NCBI GenBank assembly: GCA_017380355.1
Contig: JAFOED010000101.1
Location: forward strand, 1-20,899
Direction: 5' to 3'
Length of the DNA stretch: 20,899 nt
Origin: Ruminococcus sp.
Lineage (GTDB): Bacteria; Bacillota; Clostridia; Oscillospirales; Acutalibacteraceae
The notes beneath the pieces were generated by a model, which ran no database searches, had not been told where the DNA came from, and saw only the letters and a list, made by a program, of their open reading frames with translations. A program made the position numbers and the translations under genes. This document shows positions 7,583-16,139 of the stretch, one piece after another; the stretch's first letter is position 1, and each line of letters opens with the position of its first letter.

Positions 7583-9244
7583 ATGTTATCTAATCTATAT
7601 ATCGAAAACATAGCAGTTATAGAAAAAACGAATATTGATTTTACTGATGGATTCAATGTGCTGACTGGTGAGACCGGCGCAGGTAAGAGTATTGTTATCG
7701 ACTCGATTAACGCAGTACTTGGACAGCGTACAGGAAAGCAGATTATCCGTGCAGGCAGTAACAGCGCGTTTGTCAGCGCGACTTTTACTGATGTTTCGAA
7801 GCTTGCAATAAAAAAAGCTTTATCGCTAGGCTTTGATGTAGAAGACGATATGATTATTCTTCAGCGCGAGCTTTTCTCAAATGGTAAAAACACATGCAGA
7901 GTGAATTCACGCCCTGCTACAGTTTCGGCTTTGAAAGAGTTGTCAGCGTATCTTGTTAACATCCACGGGCAGTCGGATAATGCTGAGCTAATGTCACCTA
8001 GTCTGCATTTGCACTATATCGACGCTTTGGCAGAGAACTCTGAGTTGTTGAGAGACTACAGAGAAACATACTACGAGTACGTAGAGGTTAAAGAAGAACT
8101 CGAAAACGCTGACGATGATGACGCAAAGCGTCTGGCTGAAATCGACCTTCTGACATATCAGATTGACGAGCTCGAAAATGCCGACATCACCTTGGGTGAG
8201 TGGGAAGCGTTATCAAACGAAAAAACTATTCTTTTGAATTCAGATAAAATCACGAAATCGCTTATTAAAGCTAAAGCTTTGCTCGACGGTGATGATGAAA
8301 TCGACGGCGTTGTCAGTATGACCGACGATGCATTTTCACACCTTTCGGTAGCTGCACGTTATCAGGAGTCTTTGACTGATATGAGTGACCGACTCGCAAA
8401 CGCTCTGTACGAGCTTAAAGATATATCTGACCTGATAGATTCATCTATCAGCGATATCGACTCTGACCCTTATAGACTTGAGCAGATTGAAGAAAGACTA
8501 GATTTGCTTTATCGTTTGTCTAAAAAATACGGAGCAGACGAAGAGCAGATGCTTGAGTTTTTAGAAAATGCGAAAGTGAGACTAAAAGAGCTTAACGACT
8601 ATGATGTTAATAGAGAAAAACTCCAAAAGCGTTTTAAAGAGCTGAAAGATGCCTGTGAAAATAAAGCACAGAAGCTATCAGATATAAGACACGAAGTCGC
8701 TCTTGATTTTAGCTCACAGGTACAGCGTGAGATGGCTTTTTTAGAGATGCCTAACGTACGTGTTGTAGTTGATTTTGAAAAGCGTGAGCTGAACAAATCA
8801 GGTTTTGATAAAGTTGAGTTTCTTATATCGGTTAACCTCGGCGAAGACCCTAAACCTGTAGTGAAAATTGCGTCAGGTGGCGAGCTTTCCCGTATGATGC
8901 TCGCTATAAAGACTGTACTTGCTCGTCACGATATTGTACAGACGATGATTTTTGACGAAATCGACACCGGTATTTCCGGCTCTGCAGCTCGTAAAGTTGG
9001 TATGAAGCTTAAGGAAGTATCTAAAGACAGACAGGTTATGTGTGTCACACATCAGGCTCAGATTGCGTCTCTTGCAGACAGCCACTATCTTATTAACAAG
9101 GAGTTTTCAGACTCTAAAACATACACTAACGTTATTAAACTCGATATGGACGGCAGAGTTTACGAACTTGCCCGTATTATTGACGGTGTTAACGTTACAC
9201 AGACCGCACTTGACCACGCACGCGGTTTGATTGAAAATGCATAA
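7583..9244 (+). CDS. recN: DNA repair protein RecN
   Basis: RecN is an SMC-like ATPase that acts early at double-strand breaks and promotes end cohesion and recombination. The 553-residue product has the family layout: Walker A GETGAGKS at 29-36, a long charged coiled-coil middle (about 150-390) with the ends brought together, then the ABC signature SGGELS at 431-436, Walker B with MIFDEIDTGISG at 455-466, and the VTHQAQIAS switch region. GAGGT precedes ATG 7583. It lies 15 bases after argR and 25 before recJ, placing two recombination genes together. Confidence 0.98.
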   Translation: MLSNLYIENIAVIEKTNIDFTDGFNVLTGETGAGKSIVIDSINAVLGQRTGKQIIRAGSNSAFVSATFTDVSKLAIKKALSLGFDVEDDMIILQRELFSNGKNTCRVNSRPATVSALKELSAYLVNIHGQSDNAELMSPSLHLHYIDALAENSELLRDYRETYYEYVEVKEELENADDDDAKRLAEIDLLTYQIDELENADITLGEWEALSNEKTILLNSDKITKSLIKAKALLDGDDEIDGVVSMTDDAFSHLSVAARYQESLTDMSDRLANALYELKDISDLIDSSISDIDSDPYRLEQIEERLDLLYRLSKKYGADEEQMLEFLENAKVRLKELNDYDVNREKLQKRFKELKDACENKAQKLSDIRHEVALDFSSQVQREMAFLEMPNVRVVVDFEKRELNKSGFDKVEFLISVNLGEDPKPVVKIASGGELSRMMLAIKTVLARHDIVQTMIFDEIDTGISGSAARKVGMKLKEVSKDRQVMCVTHQAQIASLADSHYLINKEFSDSKTYTNVIKLDMDGRVYELARIIDGVNVTQTALDHARGLIENA

Positions 9245-9269
9245 ACTTATTTGATTCGGAGATTTACTT

Positions 9270-11321
9270 ATGAAAAAATGGAATGTCGCAAAACTGAATA
9301 AAGATAGAGCAGTCGACATTTCTATGCGCCACGAACTGCCGATGCTTATCGCGATGTTACTCGACATCCGCGGTATCACATCGGACGAAGAAATACACGA
9401 TTTTCTATACAACGATTCTGAGCTTTCCGATCCATTTGATGCGAAAGATATGGAGAAAGCCGCAGACCGCATAAAACAGGCGATAGAAGACTACGAAAAA
9501 ATTTGTATATACGGTGACTTTGATGCTGACGGTGTTACGTCAACCGCCCTTTTGTACTCGTACCTTGAGGACGTTGGGGCTAATGTTATGTTCTATATAC
9601 CTGCTCGTGAGGGTGAAGGCTATGGTATGAATAAGGATGCTATCGACTTGCTTAAAGCGCAGGACGTCAAGCTTATCGTAACTGTTGATAACGGTATTGC
9701 TGCTGTCGATGAGATTGCATATGCAAATAGCTTAGGTATTGATACAGTTGTCACAGACCACCATATGCCTAATAGTATTTTACCTGACGCAGTCGCTATT
9801 GTTGATTTACATCAGGAAGATTGCGAAAGTTCTTTTAAAGAATTATCAGGTGTCGGTGTTGCACTAAAACTTGTTATGGCGATTGAAGGAGAGTACTGCG
9901 ATAGTCAGCAGGTACTCGAAAATTATTCAGACCTTGCGTGTCTTGGTACCGTTGGTGATATCGTTCCTCTTGTCGGTGATAATCGTGTTATCGTTAAAAA
10001 TGGTATTCGTCACATCGGAAACTCCGACCGATGCGGACTTAATGCTTTAGTCGAACAGTCGGGCTTAAGCGATAAAAAAATCACTACAGGCAATATTTCT
10101 TTCACTTTAGTTCCTAGAATTAACGCAGGCGGACGTCTTGGACTTTCGAAAAAGACGGTTTCTATGTTGCTCGCTGATGACGAGGAATTAGCACAGGATA
10201 TTGCTGCTGAACTTTGTGATGATAACGTTGCTCGTCAGTCTATTGAGAAAGAAATTTTAGAAGATATTGATGAACGCATTAAACGCAAGCCTTCAATTGT
10301 GCAGAACAGAGTAATTGTCGTTTGTGGTGAAAATTGGCATCAGGGAGTTATCGGTATCGTAGCCTCCCGTTTGAAAGAAACCTATGGTAAACCGAGTATA
10401 GTTATTTCCATCGATGGTGATGTGTGTCGAGCTTCAGGTCGAAGTGTAAAAGGATTCTCGCTTTGCGACGCTGTTTTTGCTTGTTCGCACTTACTTACTC
10501 AGTACGGCGGTCATCCGATGGCTGTTGGCTTCGGTCTTGAGAAAAATAACATCGATGATTTTATAGTCGCGATTAATGAATATGCAAAAACCGTGGATAT
10601 GCCACTTGCACAGCTCGAGCTCGATTGTAAGCTTAATCCTGCTCAGCTTTCGGTTTCACTTGCTGACCAGCTTACGCTTTTAGAACCTTTTGGTGCAGGT
10701 AATCCGACCCCACTTTTCGGACTTTACAATATGACTATCTCCGATATACACGAAGTCGGTGGCGGTAAACATCTGAAATTAACGCTCAGCAGACAGAAAA
10801 GCTCTGTTGTAGCGATGAAATTCTCTACTACAAAAGAAGAGTTTCCGTTCGAAAAAGGCGATATTGTCGACTGTGCTGTCACTCTTGATAAAAATGTTTA
10901 TAACAACATCGAAAACTTGAGTGTGATTATCCGCGAAATGCGTTTTTCTGACATTGATGAAGAAGAAATTCTTAAATCAAAGGAAGACTTCGAATCTTTC
11001 TGCCGCGGTGATGATATCACAAAAGAACAAGCGCTTCGTCTTTTGCCGACTCGTGAAGAGTTTGCTCTTGTTTATCGATTTATAAGAGCTTTTGATGGTT
11101 TCAATTACCCAGTTGACCATTTACTATACCGACTAGGGTATAAGAGTTTATCATTCGGTCGACTTAGAGTTATCTTAGAGTGTATGAATGAACTCGGGTT
11201 AATCGAAATCTACGAAGGTTTATATAGTACTAAAATTAAAATGTGCGATGTACAGGGTAAAGTTAACCTTGATGATTCGCTTATTATTTCTAAACTCAAA
11301 GAGGTGAGTGCGTATGCCTGA
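9270..11321 (+). CDS. recJ: Single-stranded-DNA-specific exonuclease RecJ
   Basis: RecJ degrades single-stranded DNA 5' to 3' in recombination and mismatch repair, using two divalent metals. In the 683-residue product the DHH-family motifs are intact: DFDADGVTS at 83-91, VTVDNG at 137-142, VTDHH at 161-165, then GTVGDIVPL, RINAGGRLG, and the DHHA1 motif GGHPMAVG at 413-420. An OB-fold region follows, and about 150 further C-terminal residues resemble the extra domain of Firmicute RecJ proteins, although the total is shorter than the B. subtilis enzyme as I recall it. GGAGA precedes ATG 9270. The 3' end overlaps the start of the next gene by 8 bases and carries that gene's ribosome binding site. 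Confidence 0.96.
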   Translation: MKKWNVAKLNKDRAVDISMRHELPMLIAMLLDIRGITSDEEIHDFLYNDSELSDPFDAKDMEKAADRIKQAIEDYEKICIYGDFDADGVTSTALLYSYLEDVGANVMFYIPAREGEGYGMNKDAIDLLKAQDVKLIVTVDNGIAAVDEIAYANSLGIDTVVTDHHMPNSILPDAVAIVDLHQEDCESSFKELSGVGVALKLVMAIEGEYCDSQQVLENYSDLACLGTVGDIVPLVGDNRVIVKNGIRHIGNSDRCGLNALVEQSGLSDKKITTGNISFTLVPRINAGGRLGLSKKTVSMLLADDEELAQDIAAELCDDNVARQSIEKEILEDIDERIKRKPSIVQNRVIVVCGENWHQGVIGIVASRLKETYGKPSIVISIDGDVCRASGRSVKGFSLCDAVFACSHLLTQYGGHPMAVGFGLEKNNIDDFIVAINEYAKTVDMPLAQLELDCKLNPAQLSVSLADQLTLLEPFGAGNPTPLFGLYNMTISDIHEVGGGKHLKLTLSRQKSSVVAMKFSTTKEEFPFEKGDIVDCAVTLDKNVYNNIENLSVIIREMRFSDIDEEEILKSKEDFESFCRGDDITKEQALRLLPTREEFALVYRFIRAFDGFNYPVDHLLYRLGYKSLSFGRLRVILECMNELGLIEIYEGLYSTKIKMCDVQGKVNLDDSLIISKLKEVSAYA

Positions 11322-13509
11322 AAGAATTTATTATCAGGACTTTTACGAATTAACTACTAAACTTAAAAACAGTCACATTAAATACGATCTTGAAAAAATC
11401 GAAAAAGCGTATGAGTTTGCGGACAAAGCACACGGTGACCAGCGCCGAGTGTCAGGTGTTCCGTATATTCTGCACCCAACATCTGTAGCGTGTATTTTGG
11501 CAGATATGGGTATGGATACTGACTCTATCGTTGCAGCACTTCTGCACGATGTAGTTGAGGATACTGATGTTTCTTTGGATACTGTTCGTGAGGGTTACGG
11601 CGACGAGGTAGCGATTCTCGTTGATGGTCTGACAAAAATCAGTAAGATTAAATTTACTGACCGCGAAGAGCATCAGGCGGAAAATGTCAGAAAGATGCTT
11701 ATGGCTATGTCAAACGACATCAGAGTCATTATCGTAAAGCTCGCTGATAGACTCCACAATATGCGTACTATCGGTTGTGTTGCTGAACAAAAGCGCAGAG
11801 ATAAAGCTCGTGAGTGTCTTGATATCTATGCTCCTATTGCGCACCGACTCGGTATGAAAAACGTTAAGGAAGAGCTCGAAGACTTGTCTATCCGCTACCT
11901 TGACCCAATTGCTTACGAAGAGATTGAAACTGAGCTGAAACTCTCTGAAAACGAACGTAATGCGTTTATCGAGAGCATCAAAAATAAGATTCTAGATAGA
12001 ATTGGTGATTCAATTTCTAACGTTACTATCAACGGTCGAGTAAAAAGTGCACTGTCTATTTATCGTAAGACTTATATGCAGGGTAAGACTCTGGATCAGA
12101 TTTTCGACGTTTTTGCTGTGCGTGTAATTGTTGATACAATCCCTGATTGTTACAATGTTTTAGGTATAGTCCACGACCTCTATACACCGCTTCCTAACCG
12201 TTTTAAGGATTATATTTCCACTCCAAAGCCTAATATGTACCAGTCGCTTCACACTACCGTATTTGATAAGGATTCTATTCCGTTTGAAGTGCAGATTCGT
12301 ACATACGAAATGCATCACACCGCTGAGTACGGTATCGCGGCTCACTGGAAGTACAAGCTCGGTATGAATTCGGGTAAGAACGAGTCTATCGAAGACAGAC
12401 TCGAGTGGATTCGAAAGACACTCGAGATTCAGTCTGAAGCTGAAGATGCGACAGATATTGTTAAGACTATTAAAAACGATTTAAGTCCTGATGAGGTTTA
12501 CGTCTTTACGCCAAAGGGTGATGTTTTAGGCTTACCAGCAGGCTCTACTGTTATCGACGTTGCATACGCTATCCACACCGCTGTCGGTAATCGTATGATT
12601 GGCGCTAAAGTTGACAGACGTATCGTGCCGATTGATTATAGGGTGAAAACAGGCGAAATCGTTGAGATTATGACACAAAAAGAGGGTACAGGCCCTAAGC
12701 GTGATTGGCTCAATATTGTAAAGACTAACCAGGCGAAAAGTAAAATCCGCTCATGGTTTAAGAAAGAGCGTCGCGAGGAGAATATCGTAGAAGGTAAAGC
12801 TCTGTTTGAACACGAACTCAAAAAAGGCGGTATGCAGTTTGACGAAAATGACCTCGAAGAATGTCTTTCAGGTATTATGCAGCGTCAGCACTGCAACACT
12901 CTCGATGACTTTTATGCTTCTATCGGCTATGGTGGTACACAGCTGTGGAAGATTATGCCGCGTGTTAAGGATGCTTATGCTAAGAAGTATAAGAAAGCGT
13001 CTGAAGCACAGGCTGCTAATGTCAATGAAAATCCAGCTCCACCTCGTAAAAAGCGTGTCGGTTCGGGCGTTACTGTCGAGGGTGTACAGGACTGTTTGAT
13101 TAAATTCTCACGTTGTTGTAATCCGCTTCCGGGCGATGATATTATCGGCTTTATTACACGTGGTTTTGGTGTTTCTATCCACAAGCGCAGTTGTTCTAAC
13201 GTTCCTGAAGTTATCGAGAACTGTGAAGAACCTGAGCGCTGGGTAGCAGCGCACTGGGAAGAGGATATTAAAGAAACTTTCCAGGCTAATATCGAAATTT
13301 TAGTAAAAGACCGCACAGGCTTCCTTGCCGATGTAACAAGCGCTCTTTCGTCAATGCATATTTATATCCATATGCTCAATTCCCGTGAGCTTCCTGATGG
13401 TCTTGGTATTATTTCCGTTACTATCGATGTAAACGGTATGGACCATCTGCGAGCTGTTATGGCGAAGCTCGCTAGTATCAATGGTATTGTGTCTATCACA
13501 AGACGTTAA
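11314..13509 (+). CDS. rel: Bifunctional (p)ppGpp synthetase/hydrolase (long RSH, Rel)
   Basis: Long RSH proteins make (p)ppGpp from ATP and GTP/GDP in response to uncharged tRNA on the ribosome and also hydrolyse it. The 731-residue product has every domain: HD hydrolase with H54 and HDVVED at 78-83 plus LADRLHNMRT at 143-152; synthetase at about 240-350 with RFKDY at 296-300, YQSLHT at 309-314 and EVQIRT; TGS at about 394-455; a Cys-rich domain with SRCCNPLPGD at 599-608; and C-terminal ACT at about 660-731. The intact HD motif and the RXKD form of the synthetase motif, associated with bifunctional enzymes, indicate both activities. GAGGTG at 11301-11306 lies 7 bases before ATG 11314; the GTG at 11308 is too close. 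The start lies inside recJ. Some annotators use relA or spoT for this gene. Confidence 0.97.
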   Translation: MPERIYYQDFYELTTKLKNSHIKYDLEKIEKAYEFADKAHGDQRRVSGVPYILHPTSVACILADMGMDTDSIVAALLHDVVEDTDVSLDTVREGYGDEVAILVDGLTKISKIKFTDREEHQAENVRKMLMAMSNDIRVIIVKLADRLHNMRTIGCVAEQKRRDKARECLDIYAPIAHRLGMKNVKEELEDLSIRYLDPIAYEEIETELKLSENERNAFIESIKNKILDRIGDSISNVTINGRVKSALSIYRKTYMQGKTLDQIFDVFAVRVIVDTIPDCYNVLGIVHDLYTPLPNRFKDYISTPKPNMYQSLHTTVFDKDSIPFEVQIRTYEMHHTAEYGIAAHWKYKLGMNSGKNESIEDRLEWIRKTLEIQSEAEDATDIVKTIKNDLSPDEVYVFTPKGDVLGLPAGSTVIDVAYAIHTAVGNRMIGAKVDRRIVPIDYRVKTGEIVEIMTQKEGTGPKRDWLNIVKTNQAKSKIRSWFKKERREENIVEGKALFEHELKKGGMQFDENDLEECLSGIMQRQHCNTLDDFYASIGYGGTQLWKIMPRVKDAYAKKYKKASEAQAANVNENPAPPRKKRVGSGVTVEGVQDCLIKFSRCCNPLPGDDIIGFITRGFGVSIHKRSCSNVPEVIENCEEPERWVAAHWEEDIKETFQANIEILVKDRTGFLADVTSALSSMHIYIHMLNSRELPDGLGIISVTIDVNGMDHLRAVMAKLASINGIVSITRR

Positions 13510-13526
13510 TTTTTCTGAGGTTTATT

Positions 13527-13982
13527 ATGAAAGCAGTTTTACAGCGTGTTACACACGCGAATGTTGTTGTCGATAACGAGCTTATTTCAGAAATCAAAAG
13601 TGGTTTTTTGATTCTCCTTGGTGTCGACAATACTGATACAAAAGAAGATGCCGATGTTTTGTCCAAGAAGATTTCTGGTATGCGTGTTTTCGAGGATGAA
13701 AACGGAAAGATGAATCTTTCTCTTACTGATATCGGTGGTTCTGTTTTAGTTATTTCACAGTTTACTTTGCTTGCTGATTGCAGAAAAGGTAGACGACCTA
13801 GTTTTGTTAACGCGGGTGCGCCTGATATGGCAAATGAGCTTTATGAATATTTCTGTGAAAGAATTAAAAACGATGGCATCGAAGACGTTAAAAAAGGAAT
13901 CTTCGGTGCTGATATGAAGGTCTCTCTTTTAAACGACGGCCCTGTTACTATCCTGCTTGATTCCAAGGAGTTGAAAAAATGA
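13527..13982 (+). CDS. dtd: D-aminoacyl-tRNA deacylase
   Basis: DTD removes D-amino acids (and glycine) wrongly attached to tRNAs, acting as a homodimeric proofreader. The 151-residue product matches the family end to end: MKAVLQRVTHANV at the start, GMRVFEDENGKMN at 51-63, the active-site SQFTLLAD at 77-84, and the second conserved loop NDGPVT at 136-141. AGGTT precedes ATG 13527, 17 bases after rel, its regular neighbour in Firmicutes. The stop codon overlaps the start of the next gene in an ATGA junction. Confidence 0.97.
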   Translation: MKAVLQRVTHANVVVDNELISEIKSGFLILLGVDNTDTKEDADVLSKKISGMRVFEDENGKMNLSLTDIGGSVLVISQFTLLADCRKGRRPSFVNAGAPDMANELYEYFCERIKNDGIEDVKKGIFGADMKVSLLNDGPVTILLDSKELKK

Positions 13983-14599
13983 TTAATCTTGAATTTCTTG
14001 TTTTAGGTAGACTCGAAAACAACACTTTTGTGCTGACAGACGAAGAAACAGGTGAGATAGCTGTTATCGACCCTAGCTGTGAGAGTGACGAGCTTGTTTC
14101 TCTTATAGAACAGAAGGGCGGTAACCTTAAATATATCCTTTTGACTCACGGCCACTTTGATCACATCGGCGGTGTTGCTTACTTGCTAGAGCGTTATAAT
14201 CCTCAGGTGTGTATCAGCAAAGATGAGATGCAGTTGCTTAATGATAATATGCTTAATGGCGCAACTATTCATCATATGAGCGTTAATGAAGTGAAAGTTG
14301 ATGTAGAGCTTTCTGACGGCGATGTGTTGAAACTTGGAGACAATGAGATTAAGTTTATCACTACTCCTGGTCACACCGCTGGTAGCGGATGTTATATCGT
14401 CGGCGAGTGGCTTTTCTCGGGTGATACACTTTTCTGTATGTCTATCGGACGTACTGATTTTCCTACAAGTAATCATCAGCAGATGCTACGCTCTTTGCAG
14501 AAGCTTAAGGCTTTAGAGGGTGAATATGTAGTTTATCCGGGGCATGATCGCTTTTCAATGTTATCAGCAGAGAAAATTTACAATCCATATATGAAATAA
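13979..14599 (+). CDS. Metallo-beta-lactamase fold hydrolase, glyoxalase II-like
   Basis: A small cytoplasmic hydrolase of the metallo-beta-lactamase fold, of the YcbL/glyoxalase II-like group. Metal-binding residues are present: THGHFDH at 56-62, the histidine in TTPGHTAGS, the aspartate in LFSGDTLF, and the final histidine in YPGHD. At 206 residues it has only the catalytic domain, without the C-terminal glutathione-binding helices of true glyoxalase II, so the substrate is unknown; a thioester is the family's usual guess. The ATGA overlap with dtd and AAGGAG at 13965-13970 (8-base spacing) show tight coupling. A hydrolase of this type between dtd and hemZ recurs in Clostridia, to my knowledge. 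Confidence 0.9.
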   Translation: MINLEFLVLGRLENNTFVLTDEETGEIAVIDPSCESDELVSLIEQKGGNLKYILLTHGHFDHIGGVAYLLERYNPQVCISKDEMQLLNDNMLNGATIHHMSVNEVKVDVELSDGDVLKLGDNEIKFITTPGHTAGSGCYIVGEWLFSGDTLFCMSIGRTDFPTSNHQQMLRSLQKLKALEGEYVVYPGHDRFSMLSAEKIYNPYMK

Positions 14600-14609
14600 G
14601 GCAATAATT

Positions 14610-16064
14610 ATGAATTTATATATTGACAGCCATTCTTTTCACTACGAGATGGAAAATCTCACACGAGCTTTTTATCCGTATGAAAAGATTACTGTTTTAA
14701 AAGAATGTGATGAGTTGGTCGCGCCTTACGTTTATACATCCTGCAAAGAGGATATAACAGTTACTCTTTGTGTTCAGGATTTCTGTAAAACTCAAACAGC
14801 GACAAAAACAAATAACGATACCGACGACGAGCTTATTATGGCTCAGCTTTTGTATAAGCTTTTGTGTGAGCGTTTTAATACTACGCTTCCTTGGGGTTTG
14901 CTCACAGGTGTGCGTCCTATAAAGCTTCTTCGTCGTATTATCGACGAAAAAGGCTTTGACGACGCTGTAGAGTACTACAAAAACGACCTTATGGTAAGTG
15001 AAAGAAAGAGTGAACTCGCACTCATTACTGAGAAAGCAGAGCGAGAGATTTTATCTTTGTCAGAAGAAAAATCTTTTTCTCTTTATATCTCGATCCCTTT
15101 TTGTCCGTCGAGATGTAACTATTGCTCGTTTGTTTCGCAGTCAGTAGAGAAAGCGAAACATCTCATCGATGATTATGTTTCGCTTCTCGTAAAAGAAATA
15201 GAAGCTACTGCGCAGTATGCAAAAAAGCTGAATCTGAAGCTCGAAACCGTCTATATGGGCGGTGGTACTCCGACTACACTCAGTGCACCACAACTTGATT
15301 TGATTTTATCTACTGTGAACTCGTGCTTTGATATGAGTACTTGCAGAGAGTTTACTGTAGAGGCTGGTCGTCCTGATACGATAACTAAAGAAAAGCTCTT
15401 AGCTATTAAGAAAAATAACGTGGACCGTATCAGCATAAATCCACAGACGCTTAATGATTCTGTGCTTGAGATTATCGGACGTCGCCATAGCGCACAGGAT
15501 ACTATTGATGCTTTTATGCTTGCTCGTGAGTGCGGATTTGATAATATCAATATGGACCTTATCGCAGGACTTAAGGGCGATTGTTATGAGAGCTTTGTCA
15601 GCACTCTTGATAAGGTGCGAGAGCTTTCTCCTGAGAGTATCACTATCCACACACTTTCGCTTAAACGAAGCTCAACGCTTAATACCGACAATATCGAAAT
15701 TGATATCGGAATTAAGAACGAGTCTACTGATATGCTTGAGTATTCACAGAAAGTTCTGCTTTCTGATTCGTTTATTCCGTACTATCTGTACCGACAGAGT
15801 CGTATGGCGGGTAACCTCGAAAACGTAGGATGGGCAAAAAAAGGTTGTGAGAGTTTATATAACGTATATGTTATGGATGAAACTCATACTATTCTTGCTT
15901 GTGGCGCAGGCGGTGTAACAAAGCTTAAAGCCTACGATCTTGATAAACTCGAACGCATATTTAATTTCAAGTATCCGTATGAATATATCACACGTTTTCC
16001 TGAAATGATTGATCGTAAAGAGCATATACTCGAGTTTTATGATGAGTATTTTAATTTTGATTAA
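14610..16064 (+). CDS. hemZ: HemZ, radical SAM coproporphyrinogen III oxidase-like protein
   Basis: HemZ belongs to the HemN/HemW radical SAM group. It is named as an oxygen-independent coproporphyrinogen oxidase, but many relatives are not proven to have that activity. The 484-residue product has an N-terminal extension typical of HemZ with PWGLLTGVRPIKLLRR at about 94-109, then the cluster motif CPSRCNYC at 165-172 (Cys 165, 169, 172), GGGTPTTL at 217-224, and the conserved RISINPQTLND stretch. CX3CX2C coordination of a 4Fe-4S cluster is therefore expected. AAGG lies about 10 bases before ATG 14610, a weak site. No other heme gene is nearby, so a true heme-synthesis role is doubtful. It is the last member of the tightly packed run. 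Confidence 0.9.
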   Translation: MNLYIDSHSFHYEMENLTRAFYPYEKITVLKECDELVAPYVYTSCKEDITVTLCVQDFCKTQTATKTNNDTDDELIMAQLLYKLLCERFNTTLPWGLLTGVRPIKLLRRIIDEKGFDDAVEYYKNDLMVSERKSELALITEKAEREILSLSEEKSFSLYISIPFCPSRCNYCSFVSQSVEKAKHLIDDYVSLLVKEIEATAQYAKKLNLKLETVYMGGGTPTTLSAPQLDLILSTVNSCFDMSTCREFTVEAGRPDTITKEKLLAIKKNNVDRISINPQTLNDSVLEIIGRRHSAQDTIDAFMLARECGFDNINMDLIAGLKGDCYESFVSTLDKVRELSPESITIHTLSLKRSSTLNTDNIEIDIGIKNESTDMLEYSQKVLLSDSFIPYYLYRQSRMAGNLENVGWAKKGCESLYNVYVMDETHTILACGAGGVTKLKAYDLDKLERIFNFKYPYEYITRFPEMIDRKEHILEFYDEYFNFD

Positions 16065-16139
16065 TACACAAATTTTCAAATTTCGTGTTACAACTGGTAT
16101 ATCTTAGTTGTGATACTATTTATATTCTGGTGATTTTCT
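16065..16139 (+). other. Spacer with two tandem hairpins between hemZ and the flippase gene
   Basis: This 75-base spacer holds two inverted repeats. The first, 16066-16088, pairs ACACAAATTT with AAATTT-c-GTGT (one bulged C) around a very short loop. The second, 16090-16111, pairs ACAACT with AGTTGT around a 10-base loop. Neither is followed by a T-run, so they are not standard intrinsic terminators. A TGATACTAT segment at 16111-16119 resembles an extended -10 element but has no acceptable -35. The spacer may mark a transcript boundary or processing site; this is inference. Confidence 0.5.
16089..16102 (+). repeat. 14-base direct repeat, copy 1 (hemZ-flippase spacer)
   Basis: TACAACTGGTATAT is identical to bases 19436-19449 in the yabP leader. 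Here it forms the left arm and part of the loop of the second spacer hairpin. Confidence 0.6.
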
